Part shown: in pieces, positions 18,628 through 26,687 of the stretch
How positions within the stretch are numbered: position 1 is the first letter of the stretch
Layout: each line of letters begins with the position of its first letter
From: Pontibacter mangrovi
GTDB lineage: Bacteria > Bacteroidota > Bacteroidia > Cytophagales > Hymenobacteraceae
DNA: 64,000 bases
Reading direction: 5' to 3'
Assembly (NCBI RefSeq): GCF_006385705.1
Contig: NZ_VFRQ01000005.1
Location: forward strand, 310,001 to 374,000
Notes under the pieces: model-generated
Seen by the model: only the letters and a program-made list of their open reading frames with translations
Told to the model about the DNA's origin: nothing
Database searches by the model: none
Program-made: the position numbers and the translations under genes

Positions 18628-19698
18628 ATGAATAAAATTTTATACGTTTGCCTGTTCGTGTTGCTAAGCACGCTCACCTCCAAAGGGCAGTCTTCCTACC
18701 CAAAGGCCGACCCAATTACCGTAAAAGTGGCCGTTGTGATCCAGGACCCTAAGATCCCATCCAAAGGTAACAAGCGGATGCACGAGGTGCTTCGTTCGCC
18801 GGGCAACAGGTATAAGTGGCAGGACCCCCGAAAGCTCATGATCGACTACCGCGACAGCCTGAACTCCCTTAGCGGCGGCGTGGTGAACTATGAGATCGTG
18901 AAAGTATACGATGATAACAAGCTGTTCACGCGCCTAGAGAACAGCACGGAGCTTCTTGGCGTGGAGGAAATGGTAAAGCTACTCTCCGAGCCGGACTGGG
19001 CGACGCTGAAGAAAGAAAACACCAAGTTCGACTACAACAAACTGATCGAGCACTACGGATTCTGCGATATGCGCGACAAGGGCGAGATAAACGAAGTATG
19101 GGTATGGTCATTCCCTTACGGAGGCGCCTGGGAATCCACGTTTGCCGGCGAGAATGCCTTCTGGTTAAACTCCGACCCGGTGCAGAACACCTCCTGCAAA
19201 GACCTTTTAACGATTATGGCCCTGAACTATGAGCGGGACATGTCGCTTGCCCTGGAAAGCTACGGCCACCGTTTTGAGTCCATCATGCGCCAGGTATACG
19301 GCCGCTGGGACCATACTTCCAAGGACCTGAACAACTGGGAGATCTTTACCTCCTATGATAAAATTACACCCGGAAAAGCCTATATTGGTAACATCCATTT
19401 TCCGCCAAACGGGCTGAAAGACTACGACTGGAAGAACACCGCGCCTGTAAAAACCTATGCAGATGTGTGGTTCAACTACCCGAACCTGACGGCGGCAGAG
19501 CCCCGCGTGGTGACGTGCGAGGAGTGGGATTGCTCGCACCTGGGCTACATGTCCTGGTGGTACCGCCACATCCCGAACTTCGCCGGCATCAACCCTGCGG
19601 ATGGCCACCTGAATAACTGGTGGCACTATGTGGTAGACTACAACGCCGCCATGAAACAGGAGAAGCGCTTGAAGCAACAGCTGAATAGCGCCCGGTAA
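18628..19698 (+). CDS. Secreted protein of unknown function
   Basis: This 356-aa protein has a short Sec signal (MNKILYVCLFVLLSTLTSKG|QS). I do not recognise a named domain with confidence. Visible features are an N-terminal beta-rich segment (ITVKVAVVIQDPKIPS) and the motif GEINEVWVWSFPYGGAWEST. A segment YERDMSLALESYGHRFESIM resembles a metal-site-like HR(A/F)ES motif seen in some uncharacterised secreted proteins, and the C-terminus is rich in Trp, Tyr and His (YMSWWYRHIPNF, HLNNWWHYV). Its place between SusCD and the glycosidases suggests a glycan-related enzyme or binding protein exported to the periplasm. A catalytic function is not supported. Confidence 0.75.
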   Translation: MNKILYVCLFVLLSTLTSKGQSSYPKADPITVKVAVVIQDPKIPSKGNKRMHEVLRSPGNRYKWQDPRKLMIDYRDSLNSLSGGVVNYEIVKVYDDNKLFTRLENSTELLGVEEMVKLLSEPDWATLKKENTKFDYNKLIEHYGFCDMRDKGEINEVWVWSFPYGGAWESTFAGENAFWLNSDPVQNTSCKDLLTIMALNYERDMSLALESYGHRFESIMRQVYGRWDHTSKDLNNWEIFTSYDKITPGKAYIGNIHFPPNGLKDYDWKNTAPVKTYADVWFNYPNLTAAEPRVVTCEEWDCSHLGYMSWWYRHIPNFAGINPADGHLNNWWHYVVDYNAAMKQEKRLKQQLNSAR

Positions 19699-19771
19699 TT
19701 TCAGGAGCCACTAGCCGGCTTACCGCTCAGGACAGTCGCTTATCTTTATCAAGAACCAACCCTTACCCCTC

Positions 19772-22477
19772 ATGCTAAGGAAGTTATTTCAGGCAGCTTT
19801 TTTATCCCTGGTTGCCATTCCAACATTCTGCCAGACACCGTACCTTTCTAACCTAAAGGCAGGCAAGGATTTCCCGCTTTACGCCACCTATGCCGCGGCC
19901 ATGGAGCGGTCTAACTTTGTGCTGGACGAAGGCTATGAGTTCCGCTACTATGCTGACTCGCTGGGAGCCGATTTTGTAACCGACACTGGAGGGGACCTGG
20001 GCCTTGGCTTTAAGTTGAAGGACAAGTGGGTGTACAAGGTGGCGGACATGTATAAAGCACCCGTTATCACCAGCAGCTACCCGGATATGGTGACCTATGA
20101 GTTCTATCCATTTAAGGATATCAAAGTAGAGGCCTTTTTCGCCGTGCACAGTTCTACCGCCGCCTTGCTCGACATCAAAGTACAGAATAACTCCAGGGCA
20201 AAAGCAACGCTAACGGTGGTGCCTTTCATGCGCAACGATTACCGCGCTTTCCGGAATGTGGGCACAAGCGGAAGTATGATCACTTTTGACCATGAAGAGT
20301 ACCCGGACGGCTGGACACTGAACCACGAGCTTCCCTACACCGATAGCATACAGAATGTCTTTTTACTGTCAGAGAAGCCGGATTTTGCCGGCTCATTCAG
20401 TAGCAAGTATAACGAAGCGCCTGCCATACCTTTTTCGGTGGATTTAACTGGCCAGGCGAAGCGGCAGGTAAACGGAAGAACCTATCTGCCCGGCAAAGTG
20501 CGCATCGCGGATGCGGGCAGGACCGTACGGCTGCAGCTTTTTGTAGATGACGATCTCTCGCAAATGATCACCGAGAAAAGCCCTGTGGTAGGCGGGGCGC
20601 AGCCTGTAATTGACAACGGCGGATACTTCCGGCTCGAAACTGCCCTTCTCAACCCTGCCGCTAACAAGTATACCATTGCCGCACAGTATGGCAGCCAGAT
20701 GAGCGGAAGGATAACCGGTACGCTGGACGATAAAACCCAAAGGCGCGCCGATGTGGACCTGGAGAAAAAAGCCTTGCCAGCGTCTGTCGGGGAGCCAGGT
20801 ATAAAAGTTACGCCGAACGCCATTGCGCTGCAGTGGCAGCCGGTGAAAGCGGGCACGCGGTACTCGGTTTACCGCAGGGCCTACCCCGAGGCGGTTTACA
20901 AGCGTGTCGCCAACCGGCTGGAGGCCACCACCTACACGGACACAAGTATAAACCCGGAGGCAGTTTATGGCTATGTGGTGGTGGCGCACGACGGGGACCG
21001 GATGAGTATCCATTCTCCGGAGGTGAACAACCTGCCCAAAACCGTTTTTGACGCCTACGTGCAGCGTGGGGTAAAGCCAGGAGCCCCGGCAAAGTATGCC
21101 AAAGTAGTAGCCTTCAGCAAGAAACTCAAACTCAAGCCGGGGAAAAGCGCTGAGCTAAGAGTAGTACGCGTCGTAGCGGCAAAGGAGGATGAAAGACAAA
21201 AGCTGATGCAGGAAGCGCAGGACCTGTTGGCGCAGGATCTGCAAGAATACAAGAAGTATAACGAAGCATTGTTCTCCAAAACGCCGGCCCCGGAGTTTGA
21301 GGACCCGGAGAAAACAGCCCTTTACTGGAGCGCCAACAACATGATGCGGCAGGTGTTCTACCCGGCTGAAGGAAAATCAGACTACAACTACTACGTCTTC
21401 TCCCGGGAGCCCACCTGGGGCTGGGGGCATGGCGGACAGGTGTTCCACGAAAGTATAACCATGCTGGCCTACGCCTACATCGACCCTGTCAGCGCCATGA
21501 ACTCGCAGCGGGTATACCTGCAGCGGCAGTACCCCAACGGCTACATCAACTACCGCACAGGTTCTTACCTGGATGAGATCATCAAGCACAACGGGCAGCT
21601 GACCTCGTCGGCCCCCTGGTACTCCTGGCTGAACTGGGAGGTTTACAAGATCACGCAGGACGAGGCTTTTCTGAAGGAAATGTACGGCTCCTCCAAAAAG
21701 TTTTTCGAGTTCTACGTGAGCAACCGCGACAGCGATAAGGACGGCTTGTGTGAGTGGGGTGGAGAGGCCATACTGGAGTCGGTGCGGGATGCGCTGGTGG
21801 CGGTATGGGATGAGGTGGGCTACCCCACCAACTTCGAAAGCCTGGACCTAAACTGCATGCTGGTAATGGAGGCGAAGTCATTAGAAGCCATGGCCCGCAA
21901 GCTGGGACTGGAGGAAGAGGCCAACCGCTGGAAGGCAGACCATGAGCGACGGGCTGCACTGATCAACAAAACCTTTTGGGACGAGGAGAACGGCTTTTAC
22001 TACAACGTGGATAAAAACACGCACCGCTTTACTTTTAAAGAAGAAAACGACCTGAAGCGCGACGAGATCATCGGCTTCCTGCCGCTGTGGGCCGGTATTG
22101 CCGATAAGCAGCAGGCCGAGCGGCTGGTGAGCAAGCTAACGGACCCGGAGCAGTTCTGGCGCCCCTACGGCGTGCCTTCCCTGTCGGCAAAAGATCCCTA
22201 CTACAACGCGAAAGGCTACTGGAACGGCCCGGTATGGGTGGAGTGGGATTACCTGATCATGCGCGGGTTGATGGACTATGGGTATAAGCAGGAAGCGCGG
22301 GAGTTGGTAGACAGGGTGGCTGCCGGCATGACCGAAGTGCTGAAAAAGGACCATAACCTGTGGGAGTTCTACAGCCCCGACGAGGCCTGGGGCGGATATC
22401 ACCGCACCTACATCTGGGCCGGGATCATCAACAGAATGATGCTGGATACCTACAAAACTAAACCTCAGGTAAAATGA
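19772..22477 (+). CDS. GH63-like (alpha/alpha)6 glycoside hydrolase with fibronectin-III-like insert
   Basis: This 901-aa protein has a Sec signal (MLRKLFQAAFLSLVAIPTFC). Domains in order are an N-terminal beta-sandwich (about 20-330), a Fn3-like insert (about 340-425: IALQWQPVKAGTRYSVYRRA) and a C-terminal (alpha/alpha)6 barrel (about 500-895). The barrel carries EPTWGWGHGGQVFHES and the glucosidase/trehalase-type segment YWNGPVWVEWDYLIMRGL near the end. GH63-like enzymes remove alpha-linked sugars; the exact family and substrate are uncertain, and GH37-like folds are the alternative. Its stop overlaps the next start (ATGA), so it is translationally coupled to the GH172 gene. Confidence 0.78.
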   Translation: MLRKLFQAAFLSLVAIPTFCQTPYLSNLKAGKDFPLYATYAAAMERSNFVLDEGYEFRYYADSLGADFVTDTGGDLGLGFKLKDKWVYKVADMYKAPVITSSYPDMVTYEFYPFKDIKVEAFFAVHSSTAALLDIKVQNNSRAKATLTVVPFMRNDYRAFRNVGTSGSMITFDHEEYPDGWTLNHELPYTDSIQNVFLLSEKPDFAGSFSSKYNEAPAIPFSVDLTGQAKRQVNGRTYLPGKVRIADAGRTVRLQLFVDDDLSQMITEKSPVVGGAQPVIDNGGYFRLETALLNPAANKYTIAAQYGSQMSGRITGTLDDKTQRRADVDLEKKALPASVGEPGIKVTPNAIALQWQPVKAGTRYSVYRRAYPEAVYKRVANRLEATTYTDTSINPEAVYGYVVVAHDGDRMSIHSPEVNNLPKTVFDAYVQRGVKPGAPAKYAKVVAFSKKLKLKPGKSAELRVVRVVAAKEDERQKLMQEAQDLLAQDLQEYKKYNEALFSKTPAPEFEDPEKTALYWSANNMMRQVFYPAEGKSDYNYYVFSREPTWGWGHGGQVFHESITMLAYAYIDPVSAMNSQRVYLQRQYPNGYINYRTGSYLDEIIKHNGQLTSSAPWYSWLNWEVYKITQDEAFLKEMYGSSKKFFEFYVSNRDSDKDGLCEWGGEAILESVRDALVAVWDEVGYPTNFESLDLNCMLVMEAKSLEAMARKLGLEEEANRWKADHERRAALINKTFWDEENGFYYNVDKNTHRFTFKEENDLKRDEIIGFLPLWAGIADKQQAERLVSKLTDPEQFWRPYGVPSLSAKDPYYNAKGYWNGPVWVEWDYLIMRGLMDYGYKQEARELVDRVAAGMTEVLKKDHNLWEFYSPDEAWGGYHRTYIWAGIINRMMLDTYKTKPQVK

Positions 22478-24603
22478 GAAGATCGCTGAAATCAATTTAT
22501 ACTTTATTTCTGGTTGGGATTTGCGCGCTCCTGAGCCAGTGCGCCTCTGTAAAAGATAGCTCCGGCGCGAGCGAGGTGACGTTTAACAGCCTGTTGCAGG
22601 AGATGGCGGACAGGGAGTCGCTGGCGCGGTATCCTTCGCCGGCGTATACTTTGGCGCAGTTCAGCAGCTACGACCGCGCCATGCAAAAGCCCGGGGACTC
22701 CACCTGGTTTGCCAACTGGGACCGCTCCATGTTCCTCCGCGAAGAGACGACAAAAGGGCGCCAAGAGTATGTGCTTTTCGACACGACGGGGCCGGGTGCC
22801 GTGGTGCGTTTCTGGATGACCTTTGCCGGCGAAGACAGCGGCAAAGGCACGCTGCGCTTTTACCTCGACGGCAGCGAAGAACCTGTGATCGCCGCGCCGG
22901 CGATGGATGTGCTCAGCGGCAACGTGCTGACCGATGGTCCGCTGGCAACATCCGTCAGCGACGCCACCGATTACAAGATGCGCGGGCACAATTTATACTT
23001 GCCCATCCCTTACGCCAAAAGCTGCAAGATCACTTATGAAAGCCAGAATATAAAAGATGCCGGCGCGAAAACGGGGGGAGAGGCTGTCTACTACAACATC
23101 AACTACCGCACCTATCAGGATGCCAGTGTCAAAACCTTTACCATGGCAGATGTGGGAGCGGACAATCCTGTGCTTAAAACAGTACAGGAAAAACTAAGCA
23201 GCCGCTATCGTGGAACAGATGAACTGAAAACCGCCTCTCATCCTGTAAGCGGAGAAATAAAGGCCGGCAACTCGCTTGCTGTTTCGCTTGCGGAAGGACC
23301 CCATGCTGTGCGGCAGATCAAGCTAAAACTGGAGGCGGATAACCTGGAGCAGGCGCTGCGAAGCACCGTGCTGGAGATAAGTTTCGACGGTGAGCGAACC
23401 GTATGGAGCCCTGTTGGAGACTTCTTCGGCACAGGCTATCAGCTGCGCTCCTCTAACACCTGGTATACCAAAGTAGATACGGTCACAGGCGAGCTTTCGG
23501 CATGGTGGGTGATGCCTTTTGAGAAAGAAGCAAAACTGACCGTGCACAACCTGACGGATGCTCCGGTAACGGTAGAGGGCGAGGTCCTGACCAGCCCCTG
23601 GAAGTGGGACGACAGAAGCATGCACTTCGGCGCCAGCTGGCACCAGTTCACCAATTTGTTTACAGGCGAGATGAAGAATAACGAGGGCGGCGGCGACCCT
23701 TTCGACATCAACTACGTGCAGCTCGACGGCAAAGGCACCTATGTCGGGGATGCGATTACGCTGTTTAACACCGTGTATGCCTGGTGGGGAGAAGGGGATG
23801 AGAAAGTTTACGTGGATGGGGAGAATTTTCCCTCGCATGTAGGCACCGGCACAGAAGATTACTACGGCTACGCCTGGTGCCGCCCGGAGCGGTTCTCCAA
23901 CCACCCTTTTATTGCGCAGCCCGACGGAAGCGGCAATTTTGTGCCGGGCTATACTATGAACATGCGCTTCAGAGGCCTGGATGCCATTCCGTTTAGCAAC
24001 ACGCTTAAATTCGACATGGAGATGTGGCACTGGACACGCGCCCACATCAACTTTGCCCCTGTCTCTTTTTACTACATGCTGCCAGGCGGCAAAACGAACA
24101 TTGCCCCGGATGTAGAAAATGCCAAAGAGCCGGTGGTACTGAAGCGCTCAGATTTGATCTCGCCGGTAGTTGCCGATGGTAAAATAGAGGGAGAGCAGAT
24201 GATTTTCGAAAACGCCACCGGGGGCAACTTCCGCTACCAGAACACGCAGAAGTATGGCTGGAGCGACAACATGCAGGTTTTCTGGCACGACACCAATGTA
24301 GGCGATAAGCTAAAGCTAAGTTTTGTATCCGATAAGGCGGGCAAGTTTCACGTGGCAGCGCACCTTACCAAGGCCCCGGACTACGGCAAGTTCAAATTCA
24401 GCCTGAACGGGAAAGAAGTTAAAAACATAGTGGACGGCTACAGCAAGGAGGTGAAAACCGAGACGGTAAACCTGGGGCGCTTCGCGCTGCAGCAGGGCCA
24501 GAACACGCTGGAGGTAGAGGTGGTGCAGTCCAGGCCGAACGAGAAGGAAACCGCCTTTTTCGGGCTCGATTATTTGTCCGTTGATCAGTACCCTAAGCTT
24601 TAA
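22474..24603 (+). CDS. GH172 (DUF2961) furanosidase-like lipoprotein
   Basis: This 709-aa protein has a lipoprotein signal (LLSQCAS) and the DUF2961 fold. Recognisable blocks are LARYPSPAYTLAQFSSYDR, a tryptophan-rich substrate wall (WFANWDRSMF) and the conserved GTGTEDYYGYAW around Glu461, a likely catalytic acid. A C-terminal carbohydrate-binding-like domain covers about residues 560-705. Characterised GH172 members act on alpha-D-fructofuranosides or on D-arabinofuranose in mycobacterial arabinan. This is the clearest sign that the target glycan contains furanose sugars. It overlaps the upstream gene by 4 nt. Confidence 0.85.
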   Translation: MRRSLKSIYTLFLVGICALLSQCASVKDSSGASEVTFNSLLQEMADRESLARYPSPAYTLAQFSSYDRAMQKPGDSTWFANWDRSMFLREETTKGRQEYVLFDTTGPGAVVRFWMTFAGEDSGKGTLRFYLDGSEEPVIAAPAMDVLSGNVLTDGPLATSVSDATDYKMRGHNLYLPIPYAKSCKITYESQNIKDAGAKTGGEAVYYNINYRTYQDASVKTFTMADVGADNPVLKTVQEKLSSRYRGTDELKTASHPVSGEIKAGNSLAVSLAEGPHAVRQIKLKLEADNLEQALRSTVLEISFDGERTVWSPVGDFFGTGYQLRSSNTWYTKVDTVTGELSAWWVMPFEKEAKLTVHNLTDAPVTVEGEVLTSPWKWDDRSMHFGASWHQFTNLFTGEMKNNEGGGDPFDINYVQLDGKGTYVGDAITLFNTVYAWWGEGDEKVYVDGENFPSHVGTGTEDYYGYAWCRPERFSNHPFIAQPDGSGNFVPGYTMNMRFRGLDAIPFSNTLKFDMEMWHWTRAHINFAPVSFYYMLPGGKTNIAPDVENAKEPVVLKRSDLISPVVADGKIEGEQMIFENATGGNFRYQNTQKYGWSDNMQVFWHDTNVGDKLKLSFVSDKAGKFHVAAHLTKAPDYGKFKFSLNGKEVKNIVDGYSKEVKTETVNLGRFALQQGQNTLEVEVVQSRPNEKETAFFGLDYLSVDQYPKL

Positions 24604-24628
24604 TAACACTCATCTATATAATCCTTAA

Positions 24629-26653
24629 ATGAAAACAATATTGGCAATTGGTATACTGGCCTGGTTGTTTGTTACCCAGGCGCAAGCTCAGAACTATACT
24701 AATAACAGAGCTCCGCTGAAGGAGAAAACCTTCATAGAACTACCGCTAGGAAGCATTAAGCCCAAAGGCTGGCTGCACGAGATGCTGGTGAGGCAGAAGA
24801 ACGGCGCCAGTGGTCAGCTGGACCAGCTGTACCCGCAGGTGATGGGGCCACGAAACGGCTGGCTCGGGGGAGACGGCGACCAATGGGAGCGCGGCCCCTA
24901 CTGGATAGACGGCCTTCTGCCGCTGGCTTACATCCTGGACGATCAGGAACTGAAAGACAAGGTGCAGCCGTGGGTAGAGTGGGCGATCAAGAGTCAGCGG
25001 CCGGATGGGTATTTTGGCCCGTCTACCGACTATGGCCCTGAGAAGGGCTTGCAGCGCAACAACTCCCAGGACTGGTGGCCCAAAATGGTGATGCTGAAAG
25101 TGCTGCAGCAGTACTACTCCGCCACCGGAGACCAAAGGGTAATCAAGCTGATGAGCAATTACTTTAAGTATCAGCTAAAAACGCTGCCTGAAAAGCCGTT
25201 GGGCAACTGGACCTTCTGGGCTGAGTACCGCTCGGCCGACAACCTGCAGGCAGTGTACTGGCTCTACAATATTACCGGCGAAAAGCACCTGCTGGAACTG
25301 GGCAACATCCTGCACGAGCAGGGCTACGACTTCGTGGACATGTTCCTGAACCGCGACGATTTGACGCGCATCAACACCATCCACTGCGTAAACCTGGCCC
25401 AGGGTATAAAAGAGCCTGTTATTTACTATCAGCAGGATTCTGATGAAAAGTACCTGCATGCCGTAAAGAAAGCCTTTGCCGATATACGCCAGTTTCATGG
25501 GCAGCCGCAGGGCATGTATGGCGGCGATGAGGCCCTGCACGGCAACAACCCGACCCAAGGCTCAGAGCTTTGCTCGGCGGTGGAGCTGATGTTCTCGCTG
25601 GAGAAGATGATGGAAATAACAGGGGACCTGCAGTTTGCCGACCATCTGGAGCGGGTAGCCTTCAACGCGCTGCCCACGCAGGTATCCGACGATTTTATGA
25701 CGCGCCAGTATTTCCAGCAGGTCAACCAGGTGAAGATCTCGCGCCACCCCCGCAACTTCGACATCAACCATGGCGAAACCGACTTGGTGTACGGGCTCCG
25801 GACCGGTTACCCGTGCTGCACGTCCAACATGCACCAAGGCTGGCCGAAGTTTACCCAGAACCTCTGGTACGCCACCAAGGACAACGGCCTTGCCGCCCTG
25901 GTTTTCTCGCCGAGTGAAGTACGCGCCAAAGTGGGAGACGGGGTAGCCGTGAAGATGACCGAAGACACCAACTATCCCTTTAACGAGGGCATCAACTTTA
26001 AACTGGATATAGAAGGTAAGCAGAAGAAAGTGGCTTTCCCGTTCCATGTGCGCATCCCATCCTGGAGCAAAAACGCCAAGGTAACCATCAACGGAAAACC
26101 CTGGGAGGGAGAGGCAAAACCGAACAGCATCATCGTGATCAACCGCACCTGGAAGTCGGGGGATGTGGTAGCGCTTGACCTGCCGATGCACATAGAAACC
26201 AGCACCTGGTATGAGAACGCCATGGCCGTGGAGCGCGGCCCGCTGGTGTATGCGCTGAAAGTGGAGGAAGACTGGAGCAAGAAGCAGATAAAGGACAATC
26301 CGGAGCGGTATGGCAGGGAGTACTATGAAGTGAGCCCTGCCACCGACTGGAACTACGGCATCCTGGACTTTCCGAAGGATAAGACGCAGGAGGTGTTTAC
26401 GGTGGTGAAAAAGGACACCAAGGGCGCCTACCCCTGGAACCTGGCCGGTGCCCCGATCGAGATCAAGGTGAAGGGCAAGCAGCTGCCTTTCTGGAGCCTG
26501 TACAACGAGATGGCCGGCCCGCAGCCCTACAGCCGCATGATCTACGGCATCTCCTCAGTCAAAGAGATGCCTGAAGTTGAGCTGACGCTTATCCCGTATG
26601 GCTGCACCACGCTTCGGGTAACAGAGTTCCCGGTCATTAAAGAGTATGAGTAA
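24629..26653 (+). CDS. GH127-family (DUF1680) beta-L-arabinofuranosidase-like enzyme
   Basis: This 674-aa protein has a Sec signal cleaved near AQAQ|NY. The (alpha/alpha)6 barrel carries the zinc/thiolate signature of GH127: Glu313-x-Cys315 (GSELCS) and Cys396-Cys397 (GYPCCTSN). These correspond to Glu338/Cys340 and Cys417/Cys418 of Bifidobacterium HypBA1, where a cysteine is the nucleophile. All four ligands are present, so the enzyme should be active. The C-terminal beta-sandwich contains VERGPLVYALKVEEDW. L-arabinofuranose is the best-known substrate, but the DUF1680 superfamily also includes other activities. It lies 25 nt after the GH172 gene in the same operon. Confidence 0.87.
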   Translation: MKTILAIGILAWLFVTQAQAQNYTNNRAPLKEKTFIELPLGSIKPKGWLHEMLVRQKNGASGQLDQLYPQVMGPRNGWLGGDGDQWERGPYWIDGLLPLAYILDDQELKDKVQPWVEWAIKSQRPDGYFGPSTDYGPEKGLQRNNSQDWWPKMVMLKVLQQYYSATGDQRVIKLMSNYFKYQLKTLPEKPLGNWTFWAEYRSADNLQAVYWLYNITGEKHLLELGNILHEQGYDFVDMFLNRDDLTRINTIHCVNLAQGIKEPVIYYQQDSDEKYLHAVKKAFADIRQFHGQPQGMYGGDEALHGNNPTQGSELCSAVELMFSLEKMMEITGDLQFADHLERVAFNALPTQVSDDFMTRQYFQQVNQVKISRHPRNFDINHGETDLVYGLRTGYPCCTSNMHQGWPKFTQNLWYATKDNGLAALVFSPSEVRAKVGDGVAVKMTEDTNYPFNEGINFKLDIEGKQKKVAFPFHVRIPSWSKNAKVTINGKPWEGEAKPNSIIVINRTWKSGDVVALDLPMHIETSTWYENAMAVERGPLVYALKVEEDWSKKQIKDNPERYGREYYEVSPATDWNYGILDFPKDKTQEVFTVVKKDTKGAYPWNLAGAPIEIKVKGKQLPFWSLYNEMAGPQPYSRMIYGISSVKEMPEVELTLIPYGCTTLRVTEFPVIKEYE

Positions 26654-26687
26654 GCCCTGCGGGGAGATAAAATAAACTGTTTATACG

